Positions 7,503-15,060 are shown, counted from the first letter of the stretch. The stretch: 18,047 nucleotides of DNA from Pseudomonadota bacterium (GCA_023442755.1 JAEZXS010000110.1:1-18047); one strand, 5' to 3'. Numbers and translations are program-made. Notes: a model not told the origin generated them from the letters alone.

Positions 7503-7531
7503 TACTTAGCGGAAATTTCGAACTATGTCAA
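7503..7531 (-). promoter_or_regulatory. Candidate promoter of the polyprenyl synthase gene
   Basis: A perfect TTGACA -35 box on the minus strand (7531-7526) is followed after 17 nt by TAAGTA (7508-7503), a poor -10. The position, about 50 nt upstream of the GTG at 7445, is suitable. The weak -10 keeps confidence modest. Confidence 0.4.
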
Positions 7532-7621
7532 AAAGTTTCGCTGACTGCGCGGACATTCAGGGTCTCCTGTTAGTGAAATAGGGCTCAAGCTCTAGCGCCG
7601 TCCATGAAAAGTACCCGTCGC

Positions 7622-7658
7622 AGAAAAGAAAAAGCCCATACCTTTCGGCATGGGCTTT
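7622..7658 (-). terminator. Intrinsic terminator of the dsr operon
   Basis: AAAGCCCAT (7631-7639) and ATGGGCTTT (7650-7658) form a perfect 9-bp stem, extended by a C-C/G-G pair step beyond one mismatch, with a 4-nt loop. On the minus strand it runs into TTTTTCTTTTCT. It begins 23 nt after the dsrP stop codon, so it closes the dsrMKJOP transcript. Confidence 0.85.
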
Positions 7659-7681
7659 GAGATCGGGCATCGAGAAAGCGG

Positions 7682-8839
7682 CTAGCCTGCCACCTCTTCC
7701 TTGACCGAAATTGCGATCTTGTAGAGCACGCACAGGACAAAGGCTCCGGTAGCCCATATTCCCAGCGCGATCATGATTTCCGGAATGCTCGGAGCGTATT
7801 CGCGGACCTGATCCAGCGGGTTGGGAATAAAACCGGCGACGATGAGCCCAACGCCCTTTTCGAGCCACATGGAGAAGAAAACCGAAGCGCACGCGATCTT
7901 GAGCAGTTTCTCATTATCGCGGGTGCCCGGGTTGAGAAGCAGGCCAAGGGCGGTAACGGCCAGGATGGCAAAGAGCCACATGAACGGAACCAGGTTATGG
8001 TGTCCTTCGAGTCCCACGAAAAGATACTGCAGGGCATGCATGTGGCCGGGTACGTTGCTGTAGAAGGCCGTGAAGAATTCCAGCCCCACAAAAAATATGC
8101 TGATGATCATGGCGTAGGTCATGACGGTGGTCAGCTTGTTGATTGCTTCCTTGCCCGGGTCGAACTTGGAATATTTCTTCACCAGGAAGGAGAGCAAAAT
8201 GAGAAGCGCCGGGCCGGAACAGAACGCGGAGGCAAGAAAGCGGGCGGCCATGATGGCGGTCAGCCAGTAGTGCCTTGCGGGAAGACCGGCATACAGGAAG
8301 GCCGTAACCGTGTGAATGCTGACGGCCCAGGGAATGGAAATGTAGATGAGCGGTTTTACCCATTTAGGATAATGGGTTCCCTTGCGCTCCGCCTCCAGGA
8401 CGTTCCACCCGATCAGCACATTCAGGAGCAGATAGCCGTTCAGAACGATCATGTCCCAGAACAGGATCGAGTTAGGGGTCGGATAGAGAAGCACGTTGAG
8501 AAGGCGCATCGGTTTACCAAGATCGACGACGATGAAAAGAAGACACATGGTAACCGAAGCTATGGCCAGGAATTCACCCAGGATGGTGATTTTTCCGAAA
8601 GCCTTCACGTTATGCAGGTAATAGGGAAGCACCACCATCACAGCGGATGCGGCCACGCCGACGAGGAACGTAAACTGCGCGATGTAGATTCCCCAGGAGA
8701 CGTCCCTGCTCAGGCCCGTGATCGTGAGGCCTCGGTTCAACTGAGTGAGCCATGCCGCGAAACCCAGCCCCATAAAGACGAGGAGGACCCCAAGCAGCTT
8801 GTAGTATCTTGAGTTTCCAGTAAGTGCCCTTTCAAGCAT
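7682..8839 (-). CDS. dsrP: DsrP, NrfD-family quinone-interacting membrane subunit of DsrMKJOP
   Basis: Integral membrane subunit of the sulfite-reduction-associated complex, exchanging electrons with the menaquinone pool together with the periplasmic DsrO. The 385-residue protein has about ten hydrophobic helices typical of the NrfD/PsrC family, with DLGKPMRL (86-93) and other charged loop motifs of that family. An AGGTGG ribosome site lies just ahead of the ATG at 8839, and 10 nt separate it from the dsrO stop. No cofactor-binding cysteines stand out, consistent with NrfD proteins. It is the last gene of the operon, ahead of a strong terminator. The gene order M-K-J-O-P makes the identification secure over other NrfD-like proteins. 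Confidence 0.96.
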   Translation of the reverse strand: MLERALTGNSRYYKLLGVLLVFMGLGFAAWLTQLNRGLTITGLSRDVSWGIYIAQFTFLVGVAASAVMVVLPYYLHNVKAFGKITILGEFLAIASVTMCLLFIVVDLGKPMRLLNVLLYPTPNSILFWDMIVLNGYLLLNVLIGWNVLEAERKGTHYPKWVKPLIYISIPWAVSIHTVTAFLYAGLPARHYWLTAIMAARFLASAFCSGPALLILLSFLVKKYSKFDPGKEAINKLTTVMTYAMIISIFFVGLEFFTAFYSNVPGHMHALQYLFVGLEGHHNLVPFMWLFAILAVTALGLLLNPGTRDNEKLLKIACASVFFSMWLEKGVGLIVAGFIPNPLDQVREYAPSIPEIMIALGIWATGAFVLCVLYKIAISVKEEVAG

Positions 8840-8849
8840 ATCCCACCTC

Positions 8850-9629
8850 TTAGATTATGTAGTAAACGCCGGGATCCGTCCCGAGTTCGGGTTTGCGCCT
8901 GATCGAAAAATGCTCGGCAAGGACCTTTCGTACCTCGGATTTGGGATCTTCGAGATCTCCAAAGATGAGCGCCTTGCACTTGCATGCCTCAACACACGCC
9001 GGAATCTTTCCGACCGCGAGCCGTTCTTCACAGAGATTGCACTTCTCGACAACACCGCGTTCGCGGGTCGGGAAAGTCGGATTCAGCTCGGTTTTGATAT
9101 AATCGCGCGGGTCCCTGAAGTTGAAGCTTCTCGATCCGTAGGGGCAGGCGGCCATGCAGTACCGGCAGCCGATGCAGCGATGGAAGTCCATCACCGTGAT
9201 CCCGTCGGCCCTTTTGAAAGTTGCCTTGGTCGGGCACACCCGGGTGCAGGGGGCCTTCGCACAGTGGTTGCACGTGACCAGAAACGGCTTCTCCTTGATG
9301 TCTTCCGGTCCGTAGTGGCTTTCCTGGCCGGGAAAAACGTTTTCATATTTTTCCGCCCAGAGCCACTTGATTTCTTCTTTGACCGTTCCGATATCCGGCA
9401 CGTTGTGGAAGGTGTGGCAGGCCAGGATGCAGTCCTTGCAGCCGGGTTTGCCCTTTTCCCAGCACTTCCTCATATCGATGACCATGCCCCAGCGTTTTGC
9501 CTTGAGGGCCTGGGCGTTTTCCGTGACCTTCGGCTGGCCGGCGGCCAACGCATCGACAAGCGGCAGGGTCCCCAGCCCCAAAGCGCAAACGCCGCCGATT
9601 TTCAAAAGATTCCTTCTGCTAGTCTCCAT
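8850..9629 (-). CDS. dsrO: DsrO, Tat-exported periplasmic ferredoxin-like subunit of DsrMKJOP
   Basis: Periplasmic iron-sulfur protein that passes electrons between DsrP and DsrJ. From the ATG at 9629, which overlaps the dsrJ stop as TAATG and has AGGAG upstream, the product has 259 residues. It begins with a twin-arginine signal (S4-R5-R6-N-L-L-K, then a hydrophobic stretch and an Ala-rich cleavage region near residue 30). Four cysteine clusters follow: C56/64/67/71, C120/123/128/132, C152/155/158/162 and C197/200/212/216 (with C218), consistent with up to four [4Fe-4S] centres. This layout matches NrfC/PsrB-like subunits. Export should require the Tat system, of which tatA is encoded in this window. 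Confidence 0.96.
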   Translation of the reverse strand: METSRRNLLKIGGVCALGLGTLPLVDALAAGQPKVTENAQALKAKRWGMVIDMRKCWEKGKPGCKDCILACHTFHNVPDIGTVKEEIKWLWAEKYENVFPGQESHYGPEDIKEKPFLVTCNHCAKAPCTRVCPTKATFKRADGITVMDFHRCIGCRYCMAACPYGSRSFNFRDPRDYIKTELNPTFPTRERGVVEKCNLCEERLAVGKIPACVEACKCKALIFGDLEDPKSEVRKVLAEHFSIRRKPELGTDPGVYYII

Positions 9630-10042
9630 TACTTGGTCTCCTTCGGGGGAATGTGACAACTCCAGCAGTAAGGCGTCGTGTCCGCCTTTAGCCCTGCATA
9701 GGTATGGCACTGGTCGCAGAACTGAGTTTTGTTCGAGTGGCACTTCATGCACTCGTTCTGAAGACTCATCTCGTAAGTCTTGCCGTCAGGGGCCACGTAC
9801 ATCCTCTTGTCGTTGCGGACAACATCCGTTCTCCACTGGTTGAGGATCTGCATATGCTGGGTGATCATCTGCTCTTTGGGCAGGATGCACTGCTTCTGAG
9901 CCATCTTCATGATTTCCGGCGTGTCCAGCTTCGGATCGGGCGGGGGAGCGGCCTTACCGTGATTGAACCATATCGGGAACGTTGCCAGCCCGATGAACAC
10001 AAGAAGGCCGACAAGGATATATTTACCATCATATATCTTCAT
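9629..10042 (-). CDS. dsrJ: DsrJ, triheme periplasmic cytochrome c subunit of DsrMKJOP
   Basis: Periplasmic triheme cytochrome anchored by an uncleaved N-terminal helix. The ATG at 10042 gives 137 residues, with GGAGG about 9 nt upstream; the start overlaps dsrK by 14 nt. Residues 8-26 form the membrane anchor. Three CxxCH heme-binding motifs are CMKCH (98-102), CDQCH (109-113) and CWSCH (126-130). A lone Cys52 in QKQCILPKE is a good candidate for the unusual His/Cys axial ligand known from DsrJ of other organisms. Covalent heme attachment would need a cytochrome c maturation system; the CcsA-like protein upstream of hemA could take part. Length and motif number are typical of the family. Confidence 0.96.
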   Translation of the reverse strand: MKIYDGKYILVGLLVFIGLATFPIWFNHGKAAPPPDPKLDTPEIMKMAQKQCILPKEQMITQHMQILNQWRTDVVRNDKRMYVAPDGKTYEMSLQNECMKCHSNKTQFCDQCHTYAGLKADTTPYCWSCHIPPKETK

Positions 10043-11648
10043 TCTCGCTATCCTCCATTCCAGGCAGAGGCTCGCCACGCAGATCGGTGGTCCTCTCCTG
10101 TTCACCTTCCATTACAAGGGCGTTCCCAACCAGTTCGTGAATTCCGTAAACGGTAACGTCGGGGACCCAGTAGTTCATCGATGCCGTGAGCACCGCGCGG
10201 TCGATTGCGCAGATACACGAGAGTGCGTTTACGCCGTGCTTGTCGTGGACGTGCTTGACGGCGTTTGCCCTGGGCAGGCCGCCGCGCATTCTCATTTCCA
10301 TGAATTCGTCGTTATTGAGGCCCGAACCGCTGCCGCAGCAGAAGGTCTGTTCCCGGATCGTGTTGGCGGGCATTTCGTGGAAGTTGTTCACCACGTGCTT
10401 GAGAACGTAGCGGGGTTCCTCGAAAAATCCCATGCCGCGGGACGTGTTGCACGAATCATGAAATGTCATGTTCAGGTTGTCGTTGCGGCTCGGATCCAGT
10501 TTGAGCTTGCCGTTGCGGATAAGGTCGGCGGTAAATTCCACGAGGTGCACCATCTTGGTCGATGCGGCATTGTCGAACTTTGTGCCGGTGATGGGGGATA
10601 CGGGTACTTCGAGAAAATCGGCGGGGCCGTTCATCGTATCCATGTACTGGTTGATGACGCGCCACATGTGGCCGCATTCCCCGCCAATGATATACTTGAC
10701 CCCGAGTCTTTTGGCTTCGGCATACATCTTGGCGTTGAGGCGCTTCATCATCTCGTGAGAGGTGAACATGCCGAAGTTTCCACCCTCGGAAGCGTAGGTG
10801 CTCCAGGTGTAGTCCAGCCCGATCTCATGGAACAGCATCAGATAGCCCATGAGGGTGTAGGTGCCGGGGTCGGCGAAAACGTCGCCCGAAGGGGTGATGA
10901 ACAGAACTTCCGCGCCCTTGCGGTTGAAGGTCGGTTCCACGCGGATGCCGTTGACCGCCTCGATCTCGTCGACGAAAAATTCGATCATGTCCTTGAAGGC
11001 GTGCGGCTGGATTCCGAGGTGGTTTCCGTTGTGGTAGCAGTTGGCAACCGGTCCGACTACCCAGTCGATGTTGCAGCCGATGAGGTTGAGCAGTTCCCGG
11101 CCGATCATCGTGATTTCCGCCGTATCGATGCCGTAGGGGCAGAAGAGCGAGCAGCGCCGGCACTCCGTGCACTGGAAGAAGTAGTAGAACCACTCCTTTA
11201 TGACGTCCTCGGTAAGGTCGCGCGCACCGGCCATCCTGCCCATGATCTTGCCGGCCAGGGTGTATTCCTTCCGGTAGATGGACCTGAGCAGTTCGGCGCG
11301 AAGGACCGGCATGTTCTTCGGATCGCCGGAACCGATATAGAAATGGCACTTGTCGGCGCAGGCGCCGCAGCGTACGCAGATATCCATGAAGATCTGGAGG
11401 GAGCGATACTTGTGGAGCCGTTCCCTGATGCCTTCGAGGATGATCTTTTTCCAGTCGGAAGGCAGCTTCCAGTCCTCATCGGTGGGGGTCCACTCGCGGG
11501 GGTTGGCCAACCCGATCGCGTTGAGGTTCTTTGCCTTCCCGGGATGGCTCCAGGTGCCCGGCCGGAAATCGACCGGAGTATCCATCCATCCCGTTTGCGG
11601 GAATGTATGATTGATTACGAGTTCGTTTGGTTTAGGAACCTTTGCCAT
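10029..11648 (-). CDS. dsrK: DsrK, HdrD-like iron-sulfur catalytic subunit of DsrMKJOP
   Basis: Cytoplasmic iron-sulfur protein related to heterodisulfide reductase HdrD, proposed to reduce the DsrC trisulfide formed by sulfite reductase. The product has 539 residues. Two [4Fe-4S] motifs are C91/94/97/101 (CVRCGACADKC) and C160/163/166/170 (CTECRRCSLFC). The CCG-type region has C325 (GGECGH), C400 (FHDSC), C437-C438 (FCCGSGSG) and C478/480 (CIC), as expected for the noncubane cluster of the active site. AAGGAG lies 11 nt ahead of the ATG and only 5 nt follow the dsrM stop. The acidic C-terminal tail is variable in the family. Nothing essential appears to be missing. Confidence 0.97.
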   Translation of the reverse strand: MAKVPKPNELVINHTFPQTGWMDTPVDFRPGTWSHPGKAKNLNAIGLANPREWTPTDEDWKLPSDWKKIILEGIRERLHKYRSLQIFMDICVRCGACADKCHFYIGSGDPKNMPVLRAELLRSIYRKEYTLAGKIMGRMAGARDLTEDVIKEWFYYFFQCTECRRCSLFCPYGIDTAEITMIGRELLNLIGCNIDWVVGPVANCYHNGNHLGIQPHAFKDMIEFFVDEIEAVNGIRVEPTFNRKGAEVLFITPSGDVFADPGTYTLMGYLMLFHEIGLDYTWSTYASEGGNFGMFTSHEMMKRLNAKMYAEAKRLGVKYIIGGECGHMWRVINQYMDTMNGPADFLEVPVSPITGTKFDNAASTKMVHLVEFTADLIRNGKLKLDPSRNDNLNMTFHDSCNTSRGMGFFEEPRYVLKHVVNNFHEMPANTIREQTFCCGSGSGLNNDEFMEMRMRGGLPRANAVKHVHDKHGVNALSCICAIDRAVLTASMNYWVPDVTVYGIHELVGNALVMEGEQERTTDLRGEPLPGMEDSENEDI

Positions 11649-11653
11649 TGTTT

Positions 11654-12649
11654 CTATAACTCCTTCTCAACAGGTAAGCCGGCTTCGATCATCTTTTCCC
11701 TGAAATGGTCTTCATATTCTGCATAGGTATGAACCTTTACAGGGTAATTCCAAGGGTTGATGTGACGTACGATCCTGCTGTCGTTAGGCTGGTTTCGGGT
11801 CGGGCTCATCAGGACTCCGCCGGCATGCATGAGTTTGCTGAACGGAAAGTAGGCAAACAGGGTGCACACCAGAAAAAGATGGATGAAAAAGATGACCCCG
11901 ATTCCTTCCGGAACCACAGGATGAAAGGTGATCAGCCCCATTGCGAGCTGCTTTACCTTAACGATGTCAACCTTGGTGAAATAGCGGGTCAGAATGCCGG
12001 TTGCGCCGATTGCAAAGATCAGAAACAACGGAAAATAATCGGCGGGCAACGAAATATAGCGGACCTGCGGTATGATGACTCTGCGAACGAAAAGATAGGT
12101 GACGGCGGCGATGAAGACCAAATCGGTGATGTAGATCCCGGGCAGCCCCACCTGGAGAAACCCGTCAGCCCGTTCGATGGCTTCCACGAAAAAGGGCACA
12201 GGCGTGGTGAAGAAGCGCAGGTGGCGGATCAGAATCACGAAAAAGGTGTAATGGAAAGCAAGGCCGGCAAGCCAGAGCCATTTTTCCCATTGGTAGTAAA
12301 TCTTGGGCCCATTTTCGAATTCGAACTTGGTGTTCCGGAAGAGCGACCTGAAAAGAAGCACTTCCAGAAGCATCCTGCCAATGACGCTCTTTTTGTCGGT
12401 GGGATTGTCAAGCTTGTTCTGCTTGATCCATGGCAAGGATTTCTGCTGGCCGGCCGTGGTTGCGATCCGGAAGGGAACGGGTACGCGCCCCCACACAAGG
12501 ATCCGGTACACAACGCCGACCAGGAAAGCGAAGAGGGCAATGTATGGAATGGTCACGCCGAAGAAATGACTCAATCCAGCCGCCTTCACTCCCAGAAAAA
12601 CAGCCAAAACGAGCGCAACGACTGCAGCTAAGGAAAACCTGATGCCCAT
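11654..12649 (-). CDS. dsrM: DsrM, NarI-like cytochrome b membrane subunit of DsrMKJOP
   Basis: Membrane cytochrome b that takes electrons from menaquinol and passes them to DsrK. The product has 331 residues and about six hydrophobic segments. Candidate heme ligands of the NarI-like domain are H133 and H143 (FHYTFFVILIRH) and H243 and H257 (TFHP and FFIH). The SKLMHAGGVLMSPTRN segment near 271-286 is characteristic of DsrM/HmcE-type subunits. A GAGG ribosome site lies 8 nt ahead of the ATG. It is the first dsr structural gene, 43 nt after the RsbRD-domain gene and 5 nt before dsrK. Confidence 0.96.
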   Translation of the reverse strand: MGIRFSLAAVVALVLAVFLGVKAAGLSHFFGVTIPYIALFAFLVGVVYRILVWGRVPVPFRIATTAGQQKSLPWIKQNKLDNPTDKKSVIGRMLLEVLLFRSLFRNTKFEFENGPKIYYQWEKWLWLAGLAFHYTFFVILIRHLRFFTTPVPFFVEAIERADGFLQVGLPGIYITDLVFIAAVTYLFVRRVIIPQVRYISLPADYFPLFLIFAIGATGILTRYFTKVDIVKVKQLAMGLITFHPVVPEGIGVIFFIHLFLVCTLFAYFPFSKLMHAGGVLMSPTRNQPNDSRIVRHINPWNYPVKVHTYAEYEDHFREKMIEAGLPVEKEL

Positions 12650-12692
12650 TTACAAACCTCGTTTCAGTAAGTTTGGTTGAATTGGTTTACGG

Positions 12693-13226
12693 TTACTTGT
12701 CCTCGGGCTCCTCCGGGGGGAGATCCCCGATGATCTCCGCCAGGCGCAGGAGCCTCTGTGTCCTGTTCTTTATCTCGTTAACCTTGATGTCGAAAAGGTT
12801 TTCGCGGCAGCGTACATATACGTCGAAGGCTAGAAGCGCAAGCTCGTCCACTTTTGCTTCGAATTCGAGCATCTCTTTCCAGGGAATCCGCCCTTCTTCC
12901 AGTTCGGTGCTCAGCATCTCGCGGGCTATGCGCTTCAGAAAATAGATGAAGGCGAGCGCCCGGGAAGGGGGGAAATCCTGGACCGCCCGGATACGGATGA
13001 TTCTGTCGAGAAGGGGAGCCAGTTTGCCCGGATCGTTTTCCCCGAGAAACTGGTCCAGGATCTCGCCGATGGCGCTGTGAAAGGTGTGTCCGACAGGGTT
13101 TGCGAACTGGTTGGACTCCTTCTTCAGCATGCGCGTCGTTTCGGGAGGATAGGTAGCGACCAGAAAGTCGAACCATTCCTGCCAGACGGCTTTTTTTTGC
13201 TTTAAAAGAAAACTCTCAAGACTCAT
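12693..13226 (-). CDS. RsbRD N-terminal domain protein at the head of the dsrMKJOP operon
   Basis: The 177-residue product resembles the N-terminal sensory domain of RsbR/RsbRD-type stress proteins (globin-like helical fold). The recognisable parts are KKAVWQEWFDFLVATYPPET near the N-terminus, FANPVGHTFHSAIGEILDQFL around 41-61, and IRIRAVQDFPPSRALAFIYFLKR around 76-98. The usual C-terminal STAS domain is missing; the protein instead ends in a helical, acidic tail. It is all-helical and soluble by appearance. It has a modest ribosome site (GAGG) and precedes dsrM by 43 nt, so it is probably co-transcribed. Its role is not known to me. A redox or ligand sensor, or an assembly factor for the complex, would fit the position, but both are inference. 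His47 and His50 lie in the helical core and could bind a ligand. Confidence 0.82.
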   Translation of the reverse strand: MSLESFLLKQKKAVWQEWFDFLVATYPPETTRMLKKESNQFANPVGHTFHSAIGEILDQFLGENDPGKLAPLLDRIIRIRAVQDFPPSRALAFIYFLKRIAREMLSTELEEGRIPWKEMLEFEAKVDELALLAFDVYVRCRENLFDIKVNEIKNRTQRLLRLAEIIGDLPPEEPEDK

Positions 13227-13716
13227 ACGGGAAATGCCTCGTATATTCCGAATCGGTTAGAATCCGTAACTGCAGTATGCACAACGGAGCTTCTCCCGAT
13301 TCACAGTAAGAACAGGCTAATCGTCGAGACGGCATTCGGCTCAGGAAAATAGTCAACGAAAAGCGCTGTAATTCCAGAATGATTACCGAAATATATCGGA
13401 TACTTTCGTTCGGTTTGTTTTTACGCCAGAGCAGACCTTTGATGAGAGCTGGGGAGAAATGTGCGTGTTCTCCCGGCAACCAACCGCTTCAAAAGCTACA
13501 ACGCGAGGATGAAATCGTCAGACGCCGGTACCCTGGACTTTCAACTTGCACGAACGCTTCCCAATATCATGAAAAATAAGGGTTTTCAACAACTAATAAG
13601 CTGAAATGATTTGTGCATATTCGAGTTTTGCATAAGGGCATAACGGGTTTCACGAACACCTGCCGTGACCGTTTCATCGGCCTTTTGCTCCGCCTGTACC
13701 CTTATTCGGCGGAAAC
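13227..13716. other. Gene-free regulatory region upstream of the dsr operon
   Basis: About half a kilobase without a convincing gene, more AT-rich than its surroundings. Short open frames here lack ribosome sites and recognisable products. Promoter-like pieces for the dsr operon on the minus strand include TTGAAA-N17-TATTGG (13589-13561) and an isolated TATATT (13395-13390) lacking a -35. None is strong. A 7-bp inverted repeat GGGAGAA-N9-TTCTCCC lies at 13452-13474 and could be an operator or an RNA hairpin in a long dsr leader. Confidence 0.5.
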
Positions 13717-13756
13717 TGATATATTCCTGACGACCACTGTTTTGCAACCACTGTTT
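13717..13756 (+). promoter_or_regulatory. Extended -10 promoter and tandem direct repeat ahead of the VOC gene
   Basis: TGATATATT (13717-13725) matches an extended -10 box; no good -35 is present. Immediately downstream, the 10-mer ACCACTGTTT occurs twice (13733-13742 and 13747-13756) with a 14-bp period, covering the predicted start of transcription. Two directly repeated half-sites here suggest a repressor site, but no regulator is identified. Confidence 0.4.
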
Positions 13757-13775
13757 AGCGCCGGGGAGGCAAAGG

Positions 13776-14384
13776 ATGTTCAAGCTCAGGGGCATTCATC
13801 ACCTGGCCCTGGCAACCAGGGACATGGACGGTACGATCCGGTTCTGGCGGGATCTGCTGGGCATGAGAATGGTAGCCGGGCTGGGGAAAAAGGGATACAA
13901 GCTCTACCTGTTCGAAATGTCCGCAAACAACTACATCGTGTTCTTCGAGTGGCCGGACGTCCAACCGGTTGAAGAAAAGGACCACGGCTACCCGGTTTCC
14001 GGACCTTTCGTTTTCGACCACGTCTCGTTTGCTGTCGATAATGACGAAGGATTATGGGAACTGCGGGACAAAATCGATGCGGCGGGGTTCTGGGTTTCCG
14101 ATATGATCGACCATGGTTTTATTCATTCCATCTATTGCTTCGACCCGAACGGAATACCGATAGAGTTCAGCGCCCGCGTGGAAAGCGTCGACCTTGGCGA
14201 AAACCCCGCCCTGGTGGATACGGATCCCGTGGCGGCGGCGCTCGAAGGGCCCGAGCCCGTGCCGGGAATATGGCCCGCGGTCTCGCACCCGGGCGACCGC
14301 GACATCTTTCCCGGGGAAGGGACCGAACTGGTGAGCGGCGAAAAGAAAAACTGGTGGGGAAAAATACCTATGAAAAAACTATAA
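13776..14384 (+). CDS. VOC-superfamily (glyoxalase/dioxygenase fold) protein
   Basis: Metal-dependent enzyme fold shared by glyoxalase I, extradiol dioxygenases and bleomycin-resistance proteins; the substrate cannot be deduced. The product has 202 residues. Residues 1 to about 130 form two beta-alpha-beta-beta-beta modules: GIHHLALATRDMDGTIRFWRDLLGM at the start, then FDHVSFAVD at 81-89 and FDPNGIPIEFSA near 122-133. Candidate metal ligands are H8 or H9, H83 and E131. Beyond these lies a 70-residue Pro/Gly/acidic tail ending in KKNWWGKIPMKKL, not part of the usual fold. GGGGAGG lies about 7 nt before the ATG. It is transcribed alone, and its stop codon lies in the hairpin shared with the convergent peptidase gene. 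Confidence 0.85.
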   Translation: MFKLRGIHHLALATRDMDGTIRFWRDLLGMRMVAGLGKKGYKLYLFEMSANNYIVFFEWPDVQPVEEKDHGYPVSGPFVFDHVSFAVDNDEGLWELRDKIDAAGFWVSDMIDHGFIHSIYCFDPNGIPIEFSARVESVDLGENPALVDTDPVAAALEGPEPVPGIWPAVSHPGDRDIFPGEGTELVSGEKKNWWGKIPMKKL

Positions 14385-14411
14385 GTCGTATATGACTTAT
14401 ACGACCTATAG
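14373..14411 (-). terminator. Terminator hairpin between convergent genes
   Basis: Arms of 14 nt (14379-14392 and 14398-14411) pair with a single mismatch around the loop TGACT. On the minus strand the mismatch becomes a G-U pair and the stem runs directly into TTTTTT (plus A run 14373-14378), so it terminates the M23 peptidase transcript. On the plus strand the downstream T-content is poor. The stop codons of both genes lie within the arms. Confidence 0.75.
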
Positions 14412-15056
14412 CTGTTTGGCTGACGGCCGGGATACTCGGCTTGTTGCATTCAGATTTTTGCTTTTCGACCTCGCCAGCAGCGGGTACGGATCGATTGCCC
14501 CTCCCACCGTGTATATTCCGTAATGCAGGTGGGGCGGCGTCGTGCGCGCATTCCCGGAGTTGCCCACATATCCGATGATGTCCCCCTGCTTAACCCAGTC
14601 GAAAACCTTGCGGTCCCCGTAGCGTTCAAGGTGCGCATAGTAGTGAACCTGGCCTCCCGGGCCGGCAACCGATACGATTCTCCCGCCCAGGGTGTTGGTA
14701 CCCACTCGTACGACAATCCCGTCAGTCGTGCTTCGCACCGGCGTGTTGCGGGCGGCAAAGATGTCTATTCCCTGGTGTGTTCTTCGACCCGGCCGCGGTG
14801 CGCCCCAGGAATTGTAGAGCCTCGCAGCCGCCACGCCGTCGACCGGAACGGGGAGGTGCTCGGGGGCCGGCGAAAGCAACAGGGTCGAGTATCGGTATGG
14901 CATGACGATTATCCGGGGCAGCTCGAAGTGAGCGGAAATCCATCCTTTAAGAGCCGCTGCCGCGTTTTCGCCCGTCTGCCGGATCGAGGGAAGGGAAACG
15001 GATAGTAAGGAAACGGACAGAAGAAAGATAATGCCGAAGCGTAGAGCCGATTTCAT
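14406..15056 (-). CDS. Secreted or membrane-anchored M23 (LytM-type) metallopeptidase
   Basis: Probable peptidoglycan endopeptidase or LytM-type regulator acting outside the cytoplasmic membrane. The ATG at 15056 gives 216 residues. Residues 1-25 are a basic-then-hydrophobic signal or anchor. The M23 domain runs from about residue 80 to 195, with zinc ligands H94 and D98 (HQGIDIF) and H178 of the HLHYG motif (176-180); H142 (YYAHLERYG) and H176 complete the active site. All catalytic residues are present, so it is likely active rather than a degenerate EnvC-like activator. No good ribosome site is seen ahead of 15056. A TTG five codons upstream (15071) is an alternative. It has its own strong candidate promoter and does not depend on the mltG pair. 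Confidence 0.88.
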   Translation of the reverse strand: MKSALRFGIIFLLSVSLLSVSLPSIRQTGENAAAALKGWISAHFELPRIIVMPYRYSTLLLSPAPEHLPVPVDGVAAARLYNSWGAPRPGRRTHQGIDIFAARNTPVRSTTDGIVVRVGTNTLGGRIVSVAGPGGQVHYYAHLERYGDRKVFDWVKQGDIIGYVGNSGNARTTPPHLHYGIYTVGGAIDPYPLLARSKSKNLNATSRVSRPSAKQL

Positions 15057-15060
15057 GCCA

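Noticed and set aside
9630..9752. N-terminal extension of DsrO
   Set aside because: It overlaps dsrJ coding sequence and would bury the Tat signal; the ATG at 9629 has a ribosome site and places SRRNLLK at the N-terminus.
9963..11726. 587-codon open frame on the plus strand opposite dsrK
   Set aside because: It is antisense to dsrK, which has all its cysteine motifs and a ribosome site. The plus-strand product has no recognisable domain; long antisense frames are common in GC-rich genes.
13216..13479. 87-codon minus-strand frame upstream of the RsbRD-domain gene
   Set aside because: It overlaps that gene's start, has no ribosome site, and its composition (Arg, Ser, Cys rich) does not look like a protein.
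13534..13550. TGGAC...TTGCA resembling a sigma-54 promoter
   Set aside because: The spacing between GG and GC is 11 nt instead of 10 and the -24 box is imperfect; sigma-54 promoters do not tolerate this.
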